Positions 6,830-15,145 of a stretch of DNA of 21,883 nucleotides are shown here, in pieces; the first letter of the stretch is position 1, and every line of letters begins with the position of its first letter. The stretch covers positions 1-21,883 of the forward strand of contig USSA01000037.1 of assembly GCA_900557255.1 (NCBI GenBank). Reading direction: 5' to 3'. The notes under the pieces are model-generated. The model worked only from the letters and a program-made list of their open reading frames with translations, was not told where the DNA came from and did no database searches. A program made the position numbers and the translations under genes. Source of the stretch: an uncultured Prevotella sp. (GTDB lineage Bacteria; Bacteroidota; Bacteroidia; Bacteroidales; Bacteroidaceae).

Positions 6830-8188
6830 ATGAAAATTTCATTTGAAAATCCTGACAAGATTAATGGTCTTTTGACCCTCGTTGTCGAAGAGGAAGATTA
6901 CAAGAATGATGTCGAGAAGACATTGAAAGATTATCGTAAGAAGGCTAATGTTCCAGGTTTCCGTCCTGGTCAGGCTCCTATGGGTATGATTAAGCGTCAG
7001 TTCGGTCCATCTGTAAAAATGGAAGCTATCAACAAGCTCGTTGGTCAGCAGATTTACAAGTATGTACAGGACAACAATATCCAGATGCTCGGTGAGCCTC
7101 TCCCATCAGAGAAGCAGGAGCCAGCTGACTTGGAGAAGGGTACTTCTTTTACATTTATGTTTGATATCGCTGTTGCTCCAGAGTTCAAGGTAACTCTTAA
7201 TGGTCGCGACAAGGTTGATTATTATAACATCACAGTTGATGATAAGATTCTCGATCAGCAGATTGATATGTACGCTCAGCGTGCAGGTAGCTATGAGAAG
7301 GCTGAGAAGTACGAGGAGAATGACCTTTTGAAGGGTGACTTGCGTGAGCTTGATGAAAATGGCAATACCAAGGAAGGTGGTATCACTGTAGAGGGTGCTA
7401 TCCTGATGCCTAGCTACATCAAGGTTGACGAGCAGAAGAATCTCTTCAACGATGCTAAGCTCGGTGATGTAATCACATTCAACCCTAAGAAGGCTTATCC
7501 AGAGAACGATACTGAGGTTTCTTCACTCCTGAAGATTGAGCGTGAAGCTGTTAAGGACTTGGAGTCAGAGTTCAGCTTCCAGATTACAGAAATCCAGCGT
7601 TTCAAGAAGCATGAAATCAACGAAGAGCTCTTTAAGCAGGTTCTCGGCGAGGATACTGACGTGAAGGACGAGGCTGCTTTCCGTGCTAAGATTGCAGAGG
7701 GCTTGCAGGCACAGCTCGTTAACGATTCTGATTATAAGTTCATTCTCGACGTTCGCGAGCACTGCGAGAAGAAGGTTGGTGAATTGCAGTTCCCAGATGC
7801 ACTCTTGAAACGTATCATGTTGGCTAACAACAAGGATAAGGGCGAGGAGTTCGTAGAGAAGAACTATGCTGAGAGCATCAAGGAGTTGACATGGCATCTT
7901 ATCAAGGAGCAGCTCATCAAGGCTCAGGACATCAAGGTTGATGACAATGACCTGATGGAGACAGCTAAGGAGGCTGCTCGTGCTCAGTTCGCTCAGTATG
8001 GTATGAACAACATTCCTGAGGAGTACATTGAGAACTATGCTAAGGAAATCCTCAAGAAGGGTGACGCTACAGATGCACTTGTAGATCGCTCTATCGACCG
8101 TAAGTTGGCTGCAGCTCTGAAAACAGCTGTAAAACTCAACGAAAAGGAGATTTCTGTAGAAGATTTCAACAAGATGATGCAGGAATAA
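6830..8188 (+). CDS. tig: Trigger factor
   Basis: A 452-residue ribosome-associated chaperone that meets nascent chains at the exit tunnel. The N-terminal ribosome-binding domain carries the signature GFRPGQAP at 43-50, exactly where GFRxGxxP lies in the family. The middle segment (about 150-255) occupies the place of the FKBP-type prolyl isomerase domain but is strongly diverged, and I cannot recognise FKBP active-site residues in it. Residues about 260-452 are the long helical arms of the C-terminal chaperone domain. Codon use is biased (mostly AAG for Lys, CGT for Arg), as in highly expressed genes. It precedes clpP and clpX, the conserved tig-clpP-clpX order. Confidence 0.94.
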   Translation: MKISFENPDKINGLLTLVVEEEDYKNDVEKTLKDYRKKANVPGFRPGQAPMGMIKRQFGPSVKMEAINKLVGQQIYKYVQDNNIQMLGEPLPSEKQEPADLEKGTSFTFMFDIAVAPEFKVTLNGRDKVDYYNITVDDKILDQQIDMYAQRAGSYEKAEKYEENDLLKGDLRELDENGNTKEGGITVEGAILMPSYIKVDEQKNLFNDAKLGDVITFNPKKAYPENDTEVSSLLKIEREAVKDLESEFSFQITEIQRFKKHEINEELFKQVLGEDTDVKDEAAFRAKIAEGLQAQLVNDSDYKFILDVREHCEKKVGELQFPDALLKRIMLANNKDKGEEFVEKNYAESIKELTWHLIKEQLIKAQDIKVDDNDLMETAKEAARAQFAQYGMNNIPEEYIENYAKEILKKGDATDALVDRSIDRKLAAALKTAVKLNEKEISVEDFNKMMQE

Positions 8189-8220
8189 CATTTTTTTGAA
8201 AAAAAACTTCAAATAAATAC

Positions 8221-8289
8221 GAGGTTATCGACTTTTTTTATTATCTTTGTTCCACCGAACGAGAAATAAGGGTCGATAACCTCTTTTTT
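8221..8289 (+). terminator. Long-loop terminator-like inverted repeat enclosing the clpP promoter
   Basis: GAGGTTATCGAC (8221-8232) is perfectly complementary to GTCGATAACCTC (8272-8283), which is followed directly by TTTTTT (8284-8289). The 39-nt loop holds the clpP -7 box TATCTTTG (8242-8249) and a small nested stem, GTTC/GAAC (8249-8260). A transcript reading through from tig would carry both arms plus the U-tract. A transcript started at the clpP promoter would carry only the right arm and so could not form the stem. The terminator function is inferred. Confidence 0.6.
8242..8249 (+). promoter_or_regulatory. Candidate -7 box of clpP
   Basis: TATCTTTG is an exact TAnnTTTG match, 73 bp upstream of the clpP ATG, inside the loop of the 12-bp inverted repeat at 8221-8283. 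The predicted start of transcription is near 8256, giving a leader of about 65 nt. No -33 TTTG is seen at the usual spacing, because that position falls at the left arm of the inverted repeat. Confidence 0.65.
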
Positions 8290-8322
8290 CGTATGGTTTA
8301 AGACGTAAAATACTATATAGAT

Positions 8323-8985
8323 ATGAACGATTTTAGAAAATATGCAACCAAGCATCTTGGTATGAATGGTATGGTGCTTGATGATGTTATTAAGGCACAG
8401 GCTCAGTATATGAACCCTTACATCTTGGAGGAGCGTCAGTTGAACGTTACTCAGATGGATGTATTCTCTCGCTTGATGATGGACCGTATCATCTTCCTGG
8501 GTACACAGATTGATGACTACACCGCAAATACATTGCAGGCGCAATTGCTGTATCTGGATTCTGTAGATAGTGGCAAGGATATTTCTATCTATTTGAATAG
8601 TCCTGGTGGTAGCGTTACTGCTGGTTTGGGTATTTATGATACCATGCAGTTTATCTCTAGCGATGTTGCTACTATCTGTACAGGTATGGCTGCTTCTATG
8701 GCTGCCGTGCTGCTCGTTTCTGGCCAGGAGGGTAAACGCTCTGCTTTGCCTCATAGCCGTGTCATGATTCACCAGCCATTAGGAGGCGTTCAGGGTCAGG
8801 CTTCTGATATTGAGATTGAGGCTCGCGAAATCTTGAAGATGAAAAAGGAATTGTATACTATCATTTCTGACCATTCTCATACTCCTTATGATAAGGTTTA
8901 TGCTGATAGCGACCGTAACTATTGGATGACAGCTGAAGAAGCCAAGGAATATGGAATGATAGATAATGTGTTGGTTCGTAAATAA
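8323..8985 (+). CDS. clpP: ATP-dependent Clp protease proteolytic subunit ClpP (Ser-His-Asn triad)
   Basis: A 220-residue ClpP that should form the barrel-shaped serine protease fed by ClpX. The oxyanion strand SPGG lies at 93-96, the nucleophile Ser125 in GMAASMAA, and His150 in MIHQPLGG. The third triad residue, 49 positions after the His in E. coli and S. aureus ClpP (second D of DTxRD), is Asn199 here (codon AAC, 8917-8919, in DSDRNYW). The preceding Asp197-Arg198 pair used in ring-ring contacts is kept. The N-terminal region before the MNPYILEERQ stretch is about 29 residues, a long propeptide. clpX follows after 65 bp. The product family is certain; peptidase activity is uncertain because of Asn199. 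Confidence 0.94.
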   Translation: MNDFRKYATKHLGMNGMVLDDVIKAQAQYMNPYILEERQLNVTQMDVFSRLMMDRIIFLGTQIDDYTANTLQAQLLYLDSVDSGKDISIYLNSPGGSVTAGLGIYDTMQFISSDVATICTGMAASMAAVLLVSGQEGKRSALPHSRVMIHQPLGGVQGQASDIEIEAREILKMKKELYTIISDHSHTPYDKVYADSDRNYWMTAEEAKEYGMIDNVLVRK

Positions 8986-9050
8986 CGAATTGTTTTAAGT
9001 AAATATGCGTATATATAATAAGGTGCGCAAGAAGAGATAATAATTATAAT

Positions 9051-10280
9051 ATGCCAAAGAAAGTATGTAGCTTCTGTGGAAGATCAGAAAATGAAGTCAG
9101 ATTACTCATCACGGGTATCAATGGCTTCATTTGCGAAGATTGTGCTAAGCAGGCTTATGAAATTATACAGTCAACAGGGGTATTGGCTCCTAAAGCTGGG
9201 GAGGGTAAGTTTGTTCTCAAAGAGGTGCCAAAGCCTGTAGAGATCAAAAAATACCTGGATGAATATATCATCGGTCAGGATCAGGCTAAGCGCAATTTGG
9301 CTGTCGCTGTATATAACCACTACAAGCGTTTGCAGCAGCCAAAGGATGAAGATGGTGTAGAAATCGAAAAGAGTAATATCATCATGGTTGGTAGTACCGG
9401 TACAGGTAAAACCTTGTTGGCGCGTACAATAGCTAAGATGTTGGATGTTCCTTTCACCATTGTTGATGCCACTGTATTTACTGAAGCAGGTTATGTGGGT
9501 GAAGACGTTGAAAGCATCTTGTCGCGTCTGTTGCAGGTTGCTGATTATGATGTGGCTGCAGCAGAAAGAGGAATTGTGTTCATTGATGAGATTGATAAGA
9601 TAGCTCGCAAGAGCGATAATCCTTCTATCACGCGTGATGTGAGTGGCGAAGGTGTACAGCAGGGATTGTTGAAACTCTTGGAAGGTACCATGGTTAATGT
9701 TCCGCCTAAGGGTGGACGCAAGCATCCTGATCAGGATTATATCCATGTTGATACCAAGAATATCCTGTTTATCTGTGGTGGTGCTTTTGACGGTATTGAG
9801 CGTAAAATAGCTCAGCGTATGAATACGCACGTAGTAGGCTATAATTCGGTTCAGAATGTAGCTAAGATAGATAAGAAGGATTTGATGCAGTATATCCTTC
9901 CACAGGATTTGAAGTCTTTTGGCTTGATACCTGAAATTATCGGCCGTTTGCCTGTGCTTACTTATCTCAATCCGTTGGATAGGGAGGCTTTGCGCAAAAT
10001 CTTGGTTGAACCTAAGAATTCAATTGTCAAGCAGTATCAGAAATTGTTTGAGATGGATGGCATCAAGTTGAAGTTTGATGAGGAAGCACTCGATTATATC
10101 GTAGATAAGGCGGTAGAGTATAAATTGGGTGCTCGCGGACTTCGTTCAATTGTTGAAGCTGTGATGATGGATGCTATGTTTGAGATTCCATCAGAGAAGG
10201 TTAAATCATTCACTGTTACGCTGGAGTATACCAAGCAACAGTTGGATAAATCTCATCTCGGACAGTTGGAAACAGCATAA
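9051..10280 (+). CDS. clpX: ATP-dependent Clp protease ATP-binding subunit ClpX
   Basis: A 409-residue AAA+ unfoldase. The N-terminal zinc-binding domain has Cys6, Cys9, Cys28 and Cys31. Walker A is GSTGTGKT at 114-121, the GYVG pore loop is at 147-150, Walker B is IVFIDE at 175-180, the RKH loop is at 223-225, and the sensor-2 stretch [10 protein letters not shown] lies near the C-terminus. ClpX recognises tagged substrates, unfolds them and feeds them to ClpP. The ClpP-docking loop, IGF in E. coli, reads VGY at 262-264 (HVVGYNS), a noncanonical version. It sits 65 bp after clpP with no promoter box between them, so clpP-clpX is probably one transcript. Confidence 0.96.
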   Translation: MPKKVCSFCGRSENEVRLLITGINGFICEDCAKQAYEIIQSTGVLAPKAGEGKFVLKEVPKPVEIKKYLDEYIIGQDQAKRNLAVAVYNHYKRLQQPKDEDGVEIEKSNIIMVGSTGTGKTLLARTIAKMLDVPFTIVDATVFTEAGYVGEDVESILSRLLQVADYDVAAAERGIVFIDEIDKIARKSDNPSITRDVSGEGVQQGLLKLLEGTMVNVPPKGGRKHPDQDYIHVDTKNILFICGGAFDGIERKIAQRMNTHVVGYNSVQNVAKIDKKDLMQYILPQDLKSFGLIPEIIGRLPVLTYLNPLDREALRKILVEPKNSIVKQYQKLFEMDGIKLKFDEEALDYIVDKAVEYKLGARGLRSIVEAVMMDAMFEIPSEKVKSFTVTLEYTKQQLDKSHLGQLETA

Positions 10281-10282
10281 AT

Positions 10283-10305
10283 CAGTTGGGCTTTTCGCCC
10301 AATTG
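10283..10305 (+). terminator. Short hairpin after clpX, possible weak terminator
   Basis: CAGTTGGGC (10283-10291) pairs with GCCCAATTG (10297-10305), with one G-U and a 5-nt loop, two bases after the clpX stop. It is followed by AATGCTATTTAATCG rather than a T-run, so it may stabilise the 3' end more than terminate. Confidence 0.45.
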
Positions 10306-10356
10306 AATGCTATTTAATCGTATATATAGACATATATAATATAATAATAGGTGGAT

Positions 10357-12537
10357 ATGACAGAACAGGTTAATCTTACAGGACAGTTGAAGCATTATTT
10401 CGGCTTCGATTCGTTTAAGGGTGATCAAGAGGCAATCATCAGAAATTTGATGAGTGGCAATGATACTTTTGTATTGATGCCTACAGGTGGCGGTAAGAGT
10501 TTGTGTTACCAGTTGCCCTCGCTCATTATGGAGGGCACAGCTATTGTAATTTCTCCTCTGATTGCTTTGATGAAGAACCAGGTAGATGTTATTAATGGTT
10601 TGAGTGAAAGTGATGGCGTGGCTCATTATCTCAATTCATCATTGAATAAGTCGGCTATAGAGAAGGTGAAGAATGATATTCTCAATGGTACGACCAAACT
10701 CCTGTATGTTGCACCTGAATCTTTGACGAAAGAAGATAATGTTGAGTTCCTTAAAACTGTAAAGATTTCGTTCTATGCCATTGATGAGGCTCACTGTATC
10801 TCTGAGTGGGGACACGATTTCAGACCGGAGTATCGTCGTATTCGCCCTATTATTAACGAAATAGGTGTTGCACCTGTCATAGCGCTTACGGCTACTGCAA
10901 CAGATAAGGTACGTACTGATATCAAGAAAAACTTAGGCATCATGGATGCCAAAGAATTCAAGAGTTCTTTTAACCGCCCTAACTTGTATTATGAGGTGCG
11001 CCCGAAGAACAAGGATATCGATCGTCAGATCATCATGTTTATTCGTCAACACAAAGGAAAGAGTGGCATTATCTATTGTCTCTCCCGTAAGAAAGTAGAG
11101 GAATTGGCAGAGGTGTTGAAAGCCAATGAAATCAAAGCGGCTCCTTATCATGCCGGTCTTGATTCGGCTACTCGTTCTCAAACCCAGGATGATTTTCTGA
11201 TGGAGCGTATTGATGTCATTGTTGCTACTATCGCCTTCGGAATGGGTATCGATAAACCTGATGTCCGTTTTGTTATTCATTATGATATACCCAAGAGCTT
11301 GGAAGGTTATTATCAGGAAACGGGTAGAGCCGGACGTGATGGAGGCGAGGGTATATGTATTGCCTTCTATGCCCGTAAAGACCTCAGAAAACTGGAGAAG
11401 TTTATGGAGAACAAACCTGTAGCAGAACAGGATATCGGCAGACAGTTGTTGCAGGAAACGGCTGCCTATGCAGAATCGTCTGTCTGTCGCAGAAAAATGT
11501 TGCTTCATTATTTTGGTGAGGAATATCATGAAGAAAACTGCCATAACTGCGACAACTGCCTGCATCCTACAGAAAAATTCGAGGCTAAGGATGCGCTGCT
11601 CGTTGTTTTGGAGTCTGTTGCTGCGGTGAAGGAGAATTTCCGCCAGGAATATATCATCGATTTTGTAAAGGGACGTGCTACTGATGATATCGTTTCTCAC
11701 AAGCATGATGAACTGGAGGAGTTTGGATCAGGAGAAGATATGGATGCTAAAGTTTGGAATCCTGTTATCCGTCAGGCGTTGATAGCCGGTTATCTCAAGA
11801 AAGATGTAGAGAACTATGGCCTTTTGAAGTTGACAGCTGCGGGTAAGCGTTTCATTAAGAATCCTGAATCATTCATGATCGTTGCCGATAAGGAATTCTC
11901 TGATGATTTTGATGGAGTGCCTCTGAGCGAGCATAATACAGGTGCTTTGGATCAGACACTTTTCTCCATGTTGAAAGACTTGCGTAAGACAGTAGCAAAG
12001 AAGCATAAATTGCCGCCTTATGTTATTTTCCAGGATATTTCTCTGGAACAGATGGCAACGATGTATCCTGTAGATATGCAGGAATTGCAGAACATACAGG
12101 GAGTTGGAGCCGGTAAGGCAAAGAGGTATGGTAAGGAGTTCTGTAATTTGATCAATCAGTATTGTGAAGAGAATCTGATAGAGCGTCCTGAGGAATTACG
12201 TGTCAGAACAGTTGCCAAGAAATCAGTCTTGAAGGTAAGTATCATTCAGAGCATAGACCGCCAGATAGATCTTGATGATTTGGCAGAAGCAAAAGGCTTG
12301 GATTTCTCAGAATTGCTTGACGAAATAGAGGCAATCGTTTACAGCGGTACCAAGCTGAATATCGATTATTTCATAGAGGAAGTTGTGGATGATGATCATG
12401 TAGATGACATCTACGATTACTTCATGGAGAGCGATACTGATGATTTGAATGCAGCTCAAGATGAATTGGGTGAAGACTACAATGAAGACGAAATTCGACT
12501 CGTCAGAATCAAGTTTTTGTCCGAACAAGCCAACTAA
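10357..12537 (+). CDS. recQ: ATP-dependent DNA helicase RecQ
   Basis: A 726-residue 3'-5' DNA helicase (728 if the GTG at 10351 is used; the ATG two codons later looks preferable). Walker A PTGGGKS is near 41-48, DEAH at 143-146, the aromatic-rich loop ISEWGHDFRPEY directly after it, and motif VI QETGRAGRDG near 320-329. The zinc-binding subdomain has Cys377, Cys395, Cys398 and Cys401, followed by a winged-helix RQC region and an HRDC domain at about 529-603. A C-terminal extension (about 608-726) looks like the helix-turn-helix tail seen in many Bacteroidota RecQ proteins and ends very acidic. It acts in recombination repair and replication fork rescue. It stands 70 bp or more after clpX. 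Confidence 0.94.
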   Translation: MTEQVNLTGQLKHYFGFDSFKGDQEAIIRNLMSGNDTFVLMPTGGGKSLCYQLPSLIMEGTAIVISPLIALMKNQVDVINGLSESDGVAHYLNSSLNKSAIEKVKNDILNGTTKLLYVAPESLTKEDNVEFLKTVKISFYAIDEAHCISEWGHDFRPEYRRIRPIINEIGVAPVIALTATATDKVRTDIKKNLGIMDAKEFKSSFNRPNLYYEVRPKNKDIDRQIIMFIRQHKGKSGIIYCLSRKKVEELAEVLKANEIKAAPYHAGLDSATRSQTQDDFLMERIDVIVATIAFGMGIDKPDVRFVIHYDIPKSLEGYYQETGRAGRDGGEGICIAFYARKDLRKLEKFMENKPVAEQDIGRQLLQETAAYAESSVCRRKMLLHYFGEEYHEENCHNCDNCLHPTEKFEAKDALLVVLESVAAVKENFRQEYIIDFVKGRATDDIVSHKHDELEEFGSGEDMDAKVWNPVIRQALIAGYLKKDVENYGLLKLTAAGKRFIKNPESFMIVADKEFSDDFDGVPLSEHNTGALDQTLFSMLKDLRKTVAKKHKLPPYVIFQDISLEQMATMYPVDMQELQNIQGVGAGKAKRYGKEFCNLINQYCEENLIERPEELRVRTVAKKSVLKVSIIQSIDRQIDLDDLAEAKGLDFSELLDEIEAIVYSGTKLNIDYFIEEVVDDDHVDDIYDYFMESDTDDLNAAQDELGEDYNEDEIRLVRIKFLSEQAN

Positions 12538-12597
12538 TCACGTTAAATAGCATTAATAAGGTAAGATTTTCGTGAAAAGCGAACTCTATCTGAGAAA

Positions 12598-12622
12598 TTA
12601 TTGCTAAATTTGCACGCAATAA
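12598..12622 (+). promoter_or_regulatory. guaB promoter with flanking inverted repeat
   Basis: The -7 box TAAATTTG (12605-12612) matches TAnnTTTG exactly and lies 28 bp before the guaB ATG. It sits in the middle of a perfect 7-bp inverted repeat, TTATTGC (12598-12604) and GCAATAA (12616-12622), so a dimeric protein bound there would cover the promoter. An operator is inferred; the box itself is seen directly. Confidence 0.55.
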
Positions 12623-14125
<1,503 letters not shown>

Positions 14126-14139
14126 TATAATTAGGAAAT

Positions 14140-15126
14140 ATGAAGTTTTATGCACTTATAGCGGCAATGCTCCTTTCGGGGAGCATTGCTTTTGCTCATA
14201 CCGACCCAATTGTTATGATTATTGATGGTCAATCTGTCAGGAAGTCGGAATTTGAGTACTTTTATCAGAAAAATCATTTGGGAAATACGGTTGATTCTAA
14301 AAGTGTCAGGGTGTTTACCGATGGCTTTGTTGATTATAAGCTGAAAGTGCAAGCTGCTAAGGATGCTCATCTCGATACTTTGCCTGATATCAGGCGTGTG
14401 TTGAAACGATATGATGATGTCGGGTCATGCGAGTTGATGCCCGATAAAGGCAGTGTTCATGTTGCACATATCCTCTTGAGATTGGGACAGAAAGCATCTT
14501 ACCAGGAACAGGAGGTGGTGGAAAGAAGAATCGATTCTATTTATCAGGCACTTTGCAAAGGTGCAGATTTTGCAGACCTGGCAAAAAAGTGTTCTGATGA
14601 TAAAGGGTCTGCGGTCAATGGGGGGACTTTGGCATGGTTTACAAAAGGTCAGACTGTGCAGGCTTTTGAAAAAGTAGCTTTCTCTCTGCGAAAGGGTGAG
14701 ATTAGTAGACCGTTTATGTCTGAGTTTGGTTATCATATCGTCAAGTTGCTGGATAAACATGATGCTGGTAATCAGAAAAAATATGTTGCTGATGCTAAGG
14801 TAGAAAATTGGCGGGGAACCTACCAGCAGCAGGAGGAAGTAGAAAACCTTTTGCTGAATGAAATCTGCCAGCGTAATATTTGGGATAAGGCTGCTGCTGA
14901 TAAAAAAGGTCTGGCTGCCTTCTATGCCAAGAATAAGAAAAAATACAAATGGGAAATGAAGCGCCTGAAGAAGATGAAGGTTAATCTGCCCCGGAATGGC
15001 GAATACCCGGATGTGGTACTTGCTGACTATCAAGACTCGTTAGAGAAACAATGGGTCGCACAATTGAAGAAGAAATATAAAGTGGTGGTTTTCCGTAGTA
15101 TGTTGACCACTCTCAATATACATTAA
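14140..15126 (+). CDS. Periplasmic parvulin-type peptidyl-prolyl isomerase, short SurA-like paralogue
   Basis: A 328-residue secreted protein. The signal peptide is MKFYALIAAMLLSGSIAFA with cleavage near AFA-HT. A helical N-terminal part (about 30-100) resembles the SurA/PrsA chaperone core. One parvulin (PpiC) domain follows at about 104-206, with HVAHILL at its start, GGTLAWF in the middle and FGYHIVKL at its end. The C-terminal part is Lys-rich and short. From memory, Bacteroidota relatives carry a longer C-terminal domain between the KYKWE and ADYQ stretches, so an internal in-frame loss is possible. It is encoded between guaB (14 bp) and surA (19 bp). Its role should be folding of outer-membrane proteins in the periplasm. 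Confidence 0.85.
   Translation: MKFYALIAAMLLSGSIAFAHTDPIVMIIDGQSVRKSEFEYFYQKNHLGNTVDSKSVRVFTDGFVDYKLKVQAAKDAHLDTLPDIRRVLKRYDDVGSCELMPDKGSVHVAHILLRLGQKASYQEQEVVERRIDSIYQALCKGADFADLAKKCSDDKGSAVNGGTLAWFTKGQTVQAFEKVAFSLRKGEISRPFMSEFGYHIVKLLDKHDAGNQKKYVADAKVENWRGTYQQQEEVENLLLNEICQRNIWDKAAADKKGLAAFYAKNKKKYKWEMKRLKKMKVNLPRNGEYPDVVLADYQDSLEKQWVAQLKKKYKVVVFRSMLTTLNIH
14164..14193 (+). terminator. Terminator-like hairpin inside the PPIase signal-peptide codons
   Basis: GCAATGCTCC (14164-14173) is perfectly complementary to GGAGCATTGC (14180-14189). The loop is TTTCGG, with a U-G pair able to close a UUCG tetraloop, and TTTT follows at 14190-14193. It begins 39 bp after the guaB stop. It looks like a guaB terminator or attenuator placed within the next gene. 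The T-tract is only four bases, so partial termination is more likely than full. Confidence 0.55.
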
Positions 15127-15145
15127 TATATTATAGAAACAATAC

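Noticed and set aside
7565..8212. A 215-codon minus-strand frame within tig
   Set aside because: It is antisense to trigger factor, rich in Leu/Ser/Val as expected from reversed Glu/Lys-rich codons, and has no promoter box or terminator of its own.
8221..8283. Invertible (phase-variable) clpP promoter of the kind used for Bacteroides capsule genes
   Set aside because: The arms are only 12 bp and the enclosed segment 39 bp, too short for the known invertase substrates; no recombinase gene is nearby, and a ClpP gene is an unlikely target. The terminator or operator reading is preferred.
10351..10356. GTG start for recQ, two codons upstream of the ATG
   Set aside because: It is possible, but the ATG at 10357 is the commoner start type and the two extra residues add nothing conserved. 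The choice is not certain.
10933..11706. A 257-codon minus-strand frame within recQ
   Set aside because: It overlaps the helicase core, whose motifs are conserved on the plus strand, and the translated sequence shows no family resemblance.
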